A DNA stretch of 11,210 nt from positions 1-11,210 of the forward strand of contig CAMPIG010000120.1 of the NCBI GenBank assembly GCA_946886255.1, in the 5' to 3' direction. The stretch comes from an uncultured Cellvibrio sp. GTDB lineage: Bacteria; Pseudomonadota; Gammaproteobacteria; Pseudomonadales; Cellvibrionaceae. Every line of letters begins with the position of its first letter. Within the stretch, counting starts at the first letter, position 1. Below, piece by piece: positions 1 through 7,199 of this stretch. The position numbers were made by a program, and so were the translations under genes. The notes under the pieces are model-generated. The model did no database searches, was not told where the DNA came from, and was given only the letters and a program-made list of their open reading frames with translations.

Positions 1-2316
1 ACCAGCCTTGCGAGACAGATCCCACACTTTACTCTGGCAGTATTCGGTCAACTTGTCGTTATCACGTCATCCGCTGTCGCACACGAGGCGACGCAGATTA
101 AACATGTCGAAGAAGTTCGCGTGTGGGGCGAGCAAAAAGATAGCCGCCAAGCGGGTTATACCAACCCCACCAGCCTGTTGACCCAGGAAGATATGGTCAG
201 CATCAACGTCGCTACCACGGAAGACCTGGTGAAATACGAACCCGGCATCGTCATCCGCAAGCGCTACATCGGCGATTCCAACGGCACGCTGGGCCTGCGC
301 GGTTCCAACATGTTTGCTACCTCCCGCTCGATGGTATTTGCCGATGGTGTGCCTTTGCATTATTTACTGCAATCGCGCTGGAGCGGTGCGCCGCGTTGGA
401 CAATGGTCAGCGCCAGCGAAATTGCCCAGGTTGAAATTTTGTACGGACCCTTTTCTGCGGAGTACAGCGGTAATGCCATGGGTGGTGTGGTGCTGATTGA
501 AACCGCGATTCCCCAGGAACGCGAAGTCCATGTTGATCTGGATTACTTTTCGCAAGATTTCGCTGCCTATGGCTTTGATGACACTCTTAATGGTCACAAG
601 GCATTTATGTCTTACGGCGATAAATTCGGCGATCTGAGCTTTTATATTTCCTACAACCGTTTGGAAAATGACAGTCAACCGCAGTCGTTTTATTTTGATA
701 ACGCTGATCCCGATGGCAACCCCGTGTCCGTCAGCGGAGCAGTCACTGGCCAGGATGTATTTGGCGATCCTGCGCTGTATTTTGGTGATACCGGTGTAGA
801 GCAGGCCACGACCGATAACCTCAAATTAAAATTGGGTTACGATTTCGGCGATTGGTCGACGTTGTTGAATATTGCTTACGAAGATCGCAATACCCTGCGC
901 GATTCCGCTAATTCATATCTTGTCGACGCCGATGGTACAACCCGCTGGTCCGGCAATTTTTTGCAGGATGGCGTGGCCATCAATGTGAGAGAAAACCGTC
1001 TGGGAGCAAGTAACCTTGATCGACAAAGTTTGTCGATTGGCTTCCGCGTAAAAGGTGATCTCAGCGATAACCTCCGCTTCGAAGGCAATGCCAGTGATTT
1101 TCGCATTGTGAAAGACAACAGCCGCGCCTCCAGCCACAACCCCAATGATCCACTGTTTACCGGTCGCGGCCAAACCACCGACTACGATGACACCGGCTGG
1201 CAAACACTGGAAGGTAAATTTATTCTCAATAATTTTGGTGTGGACGGCCTGGAGTTAGTGACCGGCGCGCGCTATGAAGCCTACCAGTTAAATCTGGATG
1301 TCTATGATTCGCTCGAATGGACGCGCGGCGACAATAACGGCTACAGCAGTCGCAGCGGCGGCGAAACTGAAATCAGCGCGGCGTTTATTCAGGCTAACTG
1401 GACGATCAATGAATCCTGGGACCTGGCCATCGGCGGTCGCTACGAACACTGGAAAAGTTTCGCCGGTTACTTCGCTGAAGATATTCCTGACACAGCGGAA
1501 TTTGAATTAGCCGAGGTACCGGAAAGCTCCAGCTCACAATTTTCCCCCAAATTTTCGTTAGGCTATGCGCCGGCTCAAGCGTGGTTGGTGCGCTACTCTG
1601 TTGCACAAGCCTATCGGTTTCCGATTGTGGAGGAACTGTTCATGCAGAGTCAGTCCTACTCCACCATCATTGAAGCAAAGCCCGATTTAAAACCGGAAGA
1701 CGGCTTGCACCAAAACCTGATGATCGAGCGACAATTCGACACGGGTTATGTGCGTGTAAATGTGTTTACGGAAACGATACAGGACGCAATTGAGTCACAA
1801 TCTGTTCTGATACCGGGAGGACGTTCTGAAACAACCTTTACTGCTGTCGATGAAGTAAAGACCGACGGTGTGGAATTTATCTTCAACCGATACGGCGCCC
1901 TTGTGCCTGAACTGGATGTGCGTTTCAACGTGGCTTATACAAAATCCATCATTGAAGACAACAGCACAGTCGAAGGTGAAAATCCTGAATCAACCATCGA
2001 AGGCAATGATTACCCACGCATGCCACGCTGGCGTAGCAACCTGATGCTGACCTATCACGCCAGCGAGCGCTGGGATCTTAGCGGCACGGTGCAATACGCT
2101 GATAAAAGTTTTGGTCGCCTCGACAACAGAGATGATGCCGAAGACGTGATGGGTGCGCAGGACGGTTACACGCGCATTGGATTGAAAACCACCTACGATG
2201 TCAGCGATCAGGTTGAGCTGGGTTTTGGTATTGATAACCTCACCAACGAAAGTTCGTTTGTGGCGCATCCCTGGCCGGGCAGAACCTTGTATTTCAATCT
2301 CTCTTACAGTCTTTGA
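1..2316 (+). CDS. TonB-dependent outer-membrane receptor, 5' end outside the window
   Basis: The reading frame is open from base 1 and ends with TGA at 2314-2316, so 771 residues are visible and the true start lies left of the window. The first ~27 visible residues are the tail of a signal peptide with a likely cleavage site after SSAVA. A TonB-box-like segment (EEVRVWG, residues 37-43) follows. Residues ~45-160 are the plug domain, with LGLRGSN, FADGVPL, the VEILYGPFSAEYSGNAMGG motif and VVLIET. The rest is a 22-strand-type beta-barrel ending in LYFNLSYSL, with IDNLTNE near the end, both typical of the family. The protein would import a ligand across the outer membrane using TonB-ExbB-ExbD energy. 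The PepSY-type gene 170 bases downstream suggests a ferric siderophore or other iron complex; this is inference from context, and no substrate motif is recognised. A GTG at 121 could be mistaken for the start but would remove the signal peptide. Confidence 0.93.
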   Translation, partial: TSLARQIPHFTLAVFGQLVVITSSAVAHEATQIKHVEEVRVWGEQKDSRQAGYTNPTSLLTQEDMVSINVATTEDLVKYEPGIVIRKRYIGDSNGTLGLRGSNMFATSRSMVFADGVPLHYLLQSRWSGAPRWTMVSASEIAQVEILYGPFSAEYSGNAMGGVVLIETAIPQEREVHVDLDYFSQDFAAYGFDDTLNGHKAFMSYGDKFGDLSFYISYNRLENDSQPQSFYFDNADPDGNPVSVSGAVTGQDVFGDPALYFGDTGVEQATTDNLKLKLGYDFGDWSTLLNIAYEDRNTLRDSANSYLVDADGTTRWSGNFLQDGVAINVRENRLGASNLDRQSLSIGFRVKGDLSDNLRFEGNASDFRIVKDNSRASSHNPNDPLFTGRGQTTDYDDTGWQTLEGKFILNNFGVDGLELVTGARYEAYQLNLDVYDSLEWTRGDNNGYSSRSGGETEISAAFIQANWTINESWDLAIGGRYEHWKSFAGYFAEDIPDTAEFELAEVPESSSSQFSPKFSLGYAPAQAWLVRYSVAQAYRFPIVEELFMQSQSYSTIIEAKPDLKPEDGLHQNLMIERQFDTGYVRVNVFTETIQDAIESQSVLIPGGRSETTFTAVDEVKTDGVEFIFNRYGALVPELDVRFNVAYTKSIIEDNSTVEGENPESTIEGNDYPRMPRWRSNLMLTYHASERWDLSGTVQYADKSFGRLDNRDDAEDVMGAQDGYTRIGLKTTYDVSDQVELGFGIDNLTNESSFVAHPWPGRTLYFNLSYSL

Positions 2317-2330
2317 GGTGTAGTGCGCAC

Positions 2331-2413
2331 GTCGGATTACGCTGCGCTAATTCGACCTACAAAAACGTTGGTGCCATGTAGGTCGAATTAGACACGCAGT
2401 GTCGTAATCCGAC
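2331..2413. repeat. Inverted pair of GTAG-type REP palindromes
   Basis: Two REP units face each other: one on the - strand at 2331-2360 and one on the + strand at 2378-2413, with the GTAG heads inward and a 17-base spacer. Each unit is GTAG followed by a 9-bp stem (GTCGAATTA with TAATCCGAC) and a variable tip. The left unit has a short GC-GCA-GC tip, the right unit a longer GACAC-GCA-GTGTC tip. Both carry the same A in the fifth stem position where the other copies in the window have G. The pair starts 14 bases after the receptor stop codon and lies between receptor and PepSY gene, where it could stabilise or attenuate a shared transcript. Confidence 0.9.
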
Positions 2414-2486
2414 ATCACCTCTCACCTAACAGCAACAACCCAAACAAAATGAAAAGCGACCAGAATATTGATAAAGGTAATCGGCG

Positions 2487-3848
2487 ATGAGCAACAACCA
2501 AGCCACCGAATCCCTCGCAACCACCGACACAACTGCGAATAGAAAATCAATCAACCAGGCACTCTACCGCAGCATCTGGCGCTGGCATTTCTACGCCGGT
2601 ATTTTTTGCATTCCGTTTGTGATCCTGCTGGCCATCACCGGTGCGATTTATTTATTCAAGCCCTACTACGAAAACTGGCAGGAATCACAATATCACGGCC
2701 TTTCTGTAACACAGGAAGCACTGCTGCCCAATCAGCAAATTGCCGCGGCGCTGGCAGAAATTCCCGAGGGGAAATTACTCAATTATCGTTTGCCGCAAGC
2801 CGCCGATGAAGCCGTCTTGATTAGCGTGCAATCCGACCAGGTCTGGCATGTGTTTGTAAATCCTTACACCGGCGTGATAGTGGGCAGAGAAGCGAGCAGC
2901 GACAAATTGATGAATATTGTCAAAACGATCCACGGTGAACTATTGCTCGGCAACGTCGGCTCTATTCTGGTGGAACTAGCAGCCTGTTGGGCCATTGTAC
3001 TGATCGTTACCGGCTTGTATTTGTGGTGGCCGCGCAGCAGTCGCGGACTTGCGGGCGTGCTCTATCCGCGCGTGCACCAGGGCAATCGCGTTTTCTGGCG
3101 CGACCTGCATGCGGTCACCGGCATCTGGATTTCATCGCTCGCGTTATTTTTATTAGTAACCGGATTGCCTTGGGCATTGGTGTGGGGCGCAGCGTTAAAA
3201 GAAGTGCGCTCGTTTGAAACGAAGCCAGTGCAACAGGACTGGACTCAAAGCCGCCAACAGGAGCATCAACATGGGAGCGCACAAGCCAGCGACAAATTTG
3301 ATCTGACACCCGCTGTGCTGGCAAAAGCGCAGTCATTGCAATTGGCACCACCGGTTGAGCTGAGTGTGGCTAATGCACATCACCACACCTGGAAAGCTTC
3401 GTCGCAAACACCCAACCGACCATTGCGCGCCGAGGTGTGGATTCAGCGCGATGGCAATATCGAAAAACAAAGCGGCTTTGCCGAGAAAAAATTACTCGAC
3501 CGCGCAATCGGTGTCGGCATTGCCGCTCACGAAGGTTATTTGTTTGGCTGGTTTAATTTATTACTCGGCGTACTCACTTGCGCTGGCTTGATACTGATCA
3601 GCGTCAGTGGTTTTATCTTGTGGCGAAAACGCAAACCGGATTCTGTATTGGGTGCACCACCAGCAAGACCAGCAAGAACCGGTGTTGCGATTATCACTAT
3701 CACCTTAACGCTGGCCGTACTGCTCCCCGTGATGGGGATTTCACTGGTGGCGTTGTTGCTGCTTGAATTTTTGGCGTTGCGGCGTGTCAATGGCCTGAGT
3801 CAATGGCTGGGTTTGCAGGTGAACAGTGGCGAGACATCGTTAGATTAA
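2487..3848 (+). CDS. PepSY-associated TM protein (PiuB-like, iron-regulated membrane protein)
   Basis: This 453-residue inner-membrane protein matches the PepSY_TM / COG3182 (PiuB) family, whose members sit beside siderophore receptors and are thought to act in reductive iron release or siderophore processing. The opening WHFYAGIFCIPF segment leads into TM1 (~36-57). Further helices lie at ~157-180, ~212-235 and ~355-378, with one or two more at ~399-430. A PepSY-like periplasmic region with VFVNPYTGVIVGRE lies at ~117-134. Family histidines are visible in the first helix (H35), KTIHGELLLG (H149), RDLHAVTG (H208) and AAHEGYLFG (H348). The loop at ~250-300 adds further histidines, including HHH at 298-300. 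The ATG at 2487 has AAAGG at 2473-2477, nine bases away. It follows the TonB-dependent receptor in the same direction and probably shares its transcript and iron (Fur) control, although no Fur box is visible here. Confidence 0.9.
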   Translation: MSNNQATESLATTDTTANRKSINQALYRSIWRWHFYAGIFCIPFVILLAITGAIYLFKPYYENWQESQYHGLSVTQEALLPNQQIAAALAEIPEGKLLNYRLPQAADEAVLISVQSDQVWHVFVNPYTGVIVGREASSDKLMNIVKTIHGELLLGNVGSILVELAACWAIVLIVTGLYLWWPRSSRGLAGVLYPRVHQGNRVFWRDLHAVTGIWISSLALFLLVTGLPWALVWGAALKEVRSFETKPVQQDWTQSRQQEHQHGSAQASDKFDLTPAVLAKAQSLQLAPPVELSVANAHHHTWKASSQTPNRPLRAEVWIQRDGNIEKQSGFAEKKLLDRAIGVGIAAHEGYLFGWFNLLLGVLTCAGLILISVSGFILWRKRKPDSVLGAPPARPARTGVAIITITLTLAVLLPVMGISLVALLLLEFLALRRVNGLSQWLGLQVNSGETSLD

Positions 3849-4072
3849 ACTGATACAAGCTCTAGAGCTTGCGGATAATCTTGATACGTTCAATGCACCG
3901 GTCACGACTTACAGTAAAAAGTCGCGCCCTGTCGCACCGGCGCTGTGTGCCTGATTTATTTTGATACCGTGCTCCATCTCGTACGGCCAAAATCTTCACA
4001 GTGATCCAAGATACTGTCGGATTACGCTGCGCTAATCCGACCTACGGTTTTTAATTACTTGAGAGTCACTCT
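3849..4072. other. Intergenic region with palindrome, small hairpins and one REP
   Basis: No coding region is seen. Eight bases after the PepSY stop lies a perfect 16-bp palindrome (CAAGCTCTAGAGCTTG, 3856-3871). Two small hairpins follow: CGACTT with AAGTCG (3905-3910/3919-3924) and GCGCC with GGCGC (3924-3928/3939-3943). The second is trailed by a T-rich stretch (GATTTATTTTG) and could be a weak terminator of the PepSY gene. A single REP unit lies at 4016-4045. A promoter for the DUF2721 gene should be here, but no convincing -35/-10 pair was found. Confidence 0.4.
4016..4045 (-). repeat. Single REP palindrome in the leader of the DUF2721 gene
   Basis: A solitary unit with its GTAG head on the - strand: a 9-bp stem GTCGGATTA/TAATCCGAC and a short GC-GCA-GC tip followed by one unpaired G. 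It ends 27 bases before the ATG at 4073, so it may lie inside the 5' leader of that gene if the promoter is upstream of it. Confidence 0.88.
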
Positions 4073-4540
4073 ATGAATGCTCCCGCTCAAATTATTCTGG
4101 ATTTCGGTGATGTCGCCCATGCCATCCAGCTCGCATTGGCTCCAGTATTCTTGTTAACCGGGATCGCCGGTTTGTTGAATGTGATGGCCGGTCGGCTTGC
4201 ACGCATTATTGATCGTGGGCGTAGCCTGACCGAGCAGGAGCTTCCGCAGCATTTGGACAACCCGGACCTGATCAATAAGGAGCTGGGCCGTCTTGAACGT
4301 CGGCGCCACTATGCCAGCTCTGCCATTACGGCTTGTACGTGTTCAGCGTTGTTGGTATGTATGGTGGTAGCGGTGATTTTTTTGCAGGTGTTGTTGCAAG
4401 TGGAATTAAAGTGGGTAATTAGTTCGTTGTTTACAGCATCTACACTGACATTGATTGTGGGGCTTGGGTATTTTTTGCGGGAGGTGCATCTGGCGACGCG
4501 CACCGTGCGGATTCAGGTGATAACGCGGGCGAAGCGATAA
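4073..4540 (+). CDS. DUF2721 family small membrane protein
   Basis: This 155-residue protein looks like a complete DUF2721 (PF11026-type) member, a family of unknown function. TM1 (~16-39) contains LALAPVFLLTGIAGLLNVM and is followed by the family-like RLARIIDRGR segment. A charged cytoplasmic-looking stretch, ~41-80, includes ELGRLERRRHY. TM2 (~81-109) and TM3 (~114-136) come next, and a basic tail ends in RAKR. GAGAG at 4061-4065 is a weak ribosome-binding site seven bases before the ATG. A REP hairpin lies immediately upstream. It is transcribed towards the GH3 gene and separated from it by a REP pair. No functional link to the iron or glucan genes is evident. Confidence 0.85.
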   Translation: MNAPAQIILDFGDVAHAIQLALAPVFLLTGIAGLLNVMAGRLARIIDRGRSLTEQELPQHLDNPDLINKELGRLERRRHYASSAITACTCSALLVCMVVAVIFLQVLLQVELKWVISSLFTASTLTLIVGLGYFLREVHLATRTVRIQVITRAKR

Positions 4541-4555
4541 CGAAATAATAGGAAT

Positions 4556-4656
4556 GTCGGATTACGCCTTGCGGCTAATCCGACCTACGGTTTTGGTTGG
4601 GATTTTCACTATCAGGAACCGTAGGTCGGATTAGACACACCGTGTCGTAATCCGAC
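4556..4656. repeat. Inverted pair of REP palindromes between convergent genes
   Basis: The left unit (4556-4588, GTAG on the - strand) has a GCC-GCAA-GGC tip, a GNRA-like tetraloop on the GTAG strand. The right unit (4621-4656, GTAG on the + strand) has the longer GACAC-ACC-GTGTC tip. The heads face inward, as in the pair at 2331-2413, and the matching arms extend two bases beyond GTAG (CTACGG with CCGTAG). The pair fills the gap between the DUF2721 stop (4540) and the GH3 stop (4669), 12 bases from the latter. This is the usual place for such elements, at the 3' ends of converging transcripts. No separate T-tract terminator is seen. Confidence 0.92.
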
Positions 4657-4668
4657 ATTGCTTCAAGA

Positions 4669-6942
4669 TTACCTAACAACAAAGCTCGTCTGCAATCCTT
4701 CTTGCGCGTTGGGCGCTATCCAAAGGTTAAACTTCCCCGGCTCGGTAACGAGCTGCATTGCCTGGTTGTGGAACTCTAGCTCATCGGTATGCAAATTAAA
4801 TGTTACTTTTTTCGACTCGCCAGGCTTTAGAAAAACACGTTGGAAATTTTTCAATTCGCGGACCGGTCTTGTTACGTCACCCACCACATCCTGCACGTAT
4901 AATTGCACCACTTCGGTCGCTGCGACCTTGCCAGTGTTTTTAATAACGGCGCTGGCGGTGAGTGTTTTACCTAAACCGATTTCTTTCACGCTGATCTGCA
5001 AATTGTCGTAAGTGAATGTGGTATAGGTCAAACCATATCCAAACGGAAATTGTGGCTTGTGACCGTAGTCGAGCAGGTTAGATGAGTTACCCGGTTGATG
5101 TTGGAACACGCCTTGTTCAATCTTGTCGATGCGGGTGTAATTTTCGTCCGTCGCCGGGCGACCGGTCGCCATATGGTTGTAGTAGTAAGGAATTTGACCT
5201 ACCGCAATTGGCCAGGTCAGTGGTAAACGACCGACCGGAGACACTTCACCGTAAAGCACATCAACCAATGCGGGACCACCCATGGTTCCGGGGTGCCAGG
5301 CCATCAACAAAGCAGTGGATTGTTCGAGAGTTTGATCCAGCTGAATCGTGCGACCCGCCATGATGACTTGTACCAGTGGTTTGCCGGTTGCCGCCAATTG
5401 CGCAATCAATTCCTGTTGCACGCCAGGCAGACGAATATCACCACGGCTGTGGCCTTCGCCGGACAGCACAGACTCTTCACCACCCACGTATAAGATCACG
5501 TCGGCTTTTTTGGCGGCGGCAACAGCAGCAGCAAAACCGGCGGTGCTTTTGTCGCGGCTGTAGCTAACGCCGGGGGCGACAATAATGTTCTTGTCGTTGC
5601 CGAGATATTTTTTCAAGGCAGGCAAGAAAGTGCGCGTATCTTTCTTCTCACCATCGTAAATCCAGGTACCGAGTTGTTCGAAGGGCGCATCGGCCAGCGG
5701 GCCGATCACAGCAACGGTTTGCTTTTTATTGAGCGGCAGGATTTTTTTGTCGTTCTTCAACAATACAAAGGATTCTTCTGCGGCTGCCTCAGCGGCGGCG
5801 AGGAATTTTTCATTCAGCAATACCTGCTCCCGGTTACCGCGTGGATAGGGGTTATCCCACAAACCTAAACGCAACTTGATGCGCAGCATATTGCGCACGG
5901 CAGTGTTCAAATCAGCTTCGGAAAATTTCCCTTCCTTGATCAACTCGGGCAAATATTTTTCGAAGGTATCGGTGTGCATCTCAAAATCAATACCACCATT
6001 AGCAGCCAGTTCAGCGGCGTGTTTGGCATCGGCGGCAAAACCATGGGGAATCATCTCCATGACGGCGTTCCAGTCGCTCACAACAAAGCCATCAAATTTC
6101 CATTCGTCACGCAGGATTTTTTTCAAGGTAAATTTATTGGCGGTGGCCGGGATATCGTTGAGGGTGTTATAGGAGCTCATGATGGTCATCAAGCCAGCGT
6201 CCACATTGGCCTTAAACGGACGCAGGTAAACATCGCGCAATAAACCTTCAGGTACATAGGCGGTGTTGTAGTCGCGACCACCTTCCGTTGCGCCATAGCC
6301 AACAAAATGTTTCGCCGATGCAGCCATCGCTGTTGGATTCGTCGGATCTTCTGTCTGGAAACCTTCGGTCATCGCCACCCCCAGCAGTGACGCCAGGTAG
6401 GGATCTTCGCCGAGCGATTCAGCAATGCGGCCCCAACGCGGATCGCGCGCGATGTCGATCATGGGCGCAAAAGTCCAGCGAATACCGTCAGTGGTGGCTT
6501 CTTCGGCGGCAATACGCGCGCCTTGTTTCACAATATCCGCGTTCCAGCTGGCCGCCTGGCCGAGCGGAATCGGGAAGATCGTTTTGTAGCCATGGATAAC
6601 GTCCTGACCAAAGATCAACGGAATTTTTTTAGGGCTTTCTTCCACCGCAATACTTTGCAATTCTTCAAACGCATATTTGTTGACGCTGCTCATGGTGACG
6701 TTGAGGAAGCCACCGATCTTGCCTTCGCGTACGGCTTGTTTGATGGCTGGCATATCTTTTTCGGTGTAGGTGCCCCAGTCGCGCAATTGCGTCTGGCCGA
6801 TTTTTTCGGTGAGGCTCATCTTCGCCAGAAGCTCATCGATGTGTTTTTCCAGGGCCGGATCGGGTGCGGCGTAAGCCAGCGGGTTTAACGCGGCCATCAT
6901 CAGCAGACTCACTCGCAGACAGCGACAAGCAAATTTTTTCAT
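4669..6942 (-). CDS. bglX: Periplasmic GH3 beta-glucosidase (BglX-like)
   Basis: This 757-residue glycoside hydrolase family 3 enzyme is close in length and layout to E. coli BglX, which releases glucose from beta-linked oligosaccharides. A Sec signal peptide (residues ~1-26, cleavage near AYA-AP) has no lipobox, so a periplasmic location is likely. The N-terminal barrel (~30-365) shows FGQDVIHGYKTIFP, RDPRWGRIAESLGEDPY, KHFVGYGATEGGRDYN and the nucleophile aspartate D290 in GFVVSDW. The second domain (~385-590) carries the probable acid/base E496 in SGEGHSRGDIRLPG, plus AWHPGTMGG and GRLPLTWP. A linker with FPFGYGLTYTTF leads to a fibronectin III-like domain (~660-750, VQLYVQD, RPVRELKNF). 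GGAG lies five bases before the ATG, fixing the start. It lies downstream of two GH5 genes on the same strand, suggesting it completes beta-glucan breakdown. The 257-base gap with a possible promoter suggests separate transcription. Confidence 0.95.
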   Translation of the reverse strand: MKKFACRCLRVSLLMMAALNPLAYAAPDPALEKHIDELLAKMSLTEKIGQTQLRDWGTYTEKDMPAIKQAVREGKIGGFLNVTMSSVNKYAFEELQSIAVEESPKKIPLIFGQDVIHGYKTIFPIPLGQAASWNADIVKQGARIAAEEATTDGIRWTFAPMIDIARDPRWGRIAESLGEDPYLASLLGVAMTEGFQTEDPTNPTAMAASAKHFVGYGATEGGRDYNTAYVPEGLLRDVYLRPFKANVDAGLMTIMSSYNTLNDIPATANKFTLKKILRDEWKFDGFVVSDWNAVMEMIPHGFAADAKHAAELAANGGIDFEMHTDTFEKYLPELIKEGKFSEADLNTAVRNMLRIKLRLGLWDNPYPRGNREQVLLNEKFLAAAEAAAEESFVLLKNDKKILPLNKKQTVAVIGPLADAPFEQLGTWIYDGEKKDTRTFLPALKKYLGNDKNIIVAPGVSYSRDKSTAGFAAAVAAAKKADVILYVGGEESVLSGEGHSRGDIRLPGVQQELIAQLAATGKPLVQVIMAGRTIQLDQTLEQSTALLMAWHPGTMGGPALVDVLYGEVSPVGRLPLTWPIAVGQIPYYYNHMATGRPATDENYTRIDKIEQGVFQHQPGNSSNLLDYGHKPQFPFGYGLTYTTFTYDNLQISVKEIGLGKTLTASAVIKNTGKVAATEVVQLYVQDVVGDVTRPVRELKNFQRVFLKPGESKKVTFNLHTDELEFHNQAMQLVTEPGKFNLWIAPNAQEGLQTSFVVR

Positions 6943-7019
6943 AACATCTCCAAAGAGTGGTTGTTCACCATTTTTCTACATTTTTCTTCCGGATTTTTAT
7001 GGCCGGGAAGTGGGTTGCA

Positions 7020-7049
7020 TTCCGGCTTGTTTTATAAACATGACCGGAA
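7020..7049 (-). promoter_or_regulatory. Possible promoter/operator region of the GH3 gene
   Basis: Read on the - strand, a TATAAA (7036-7031) lies within a dyad with outer arms TTCCGG/CCGGAA (7020-7025/7044-7049) and inner arms TGTTT/AAACA. It is about 80-110 bases upstream of the GH3 start. A good -35 box was not found, and the inner and outer arms are offset by half a base. It could be a -10 box overlapped by an operator, or only an RNA hairpin in the leader. The rest of 6943-7199 holds another small hairpin (CTTCC/GGAAG, 6987-7010) and one REP unit. Confidence 0.25.
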
Positions 7050-7121
7050 CGCGGATTTGGTTGTGGTTGGGTTGTGCAAATCCTTTTGCGGTAATGATTG
7101 GTGGCCATCGGCAAATTGTTT

Positions 7122-7153
7122 GTCGGATTACGCCTTTGGCTAATCCGACCTAC
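7122..7153 (-). repeat. Single REP palindrome downstream of the GH5 gene
   Basis: A solitary unit with its GTAG head on the - strand, stem GTCGGATTA/TAATCCGAC and a GCC-AAA-GGC tip with one unpaired G. It begins 46 bases after the stop codon of the GH5 gene at 7200, in the 3' untranslated region on the same strand as its head, between the GH5 and GH3 genes. Confidence 0.88.
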
Positions 7154-7199
7154 GCGTGATGAGTTGCCAAAAGCGCAGCAGCGGAAACCACAACCACAA

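Noticed and set aside
121..123. GTG at 121 as the start of the TonB-dependent receptor
   Set aside because: The frame upstream is open to the window edge and encodes a signal peptide tail and a TonB-box-like segment, so the gene starts further left.
3856..3871. Perfect 16-bp palindrome just after the PepSY gene as a terminator or operator
   Set aside because: It has no loop and no T-tract, so it is not an intrinsic terminator; a role as an operator cannot be supported from one copy.
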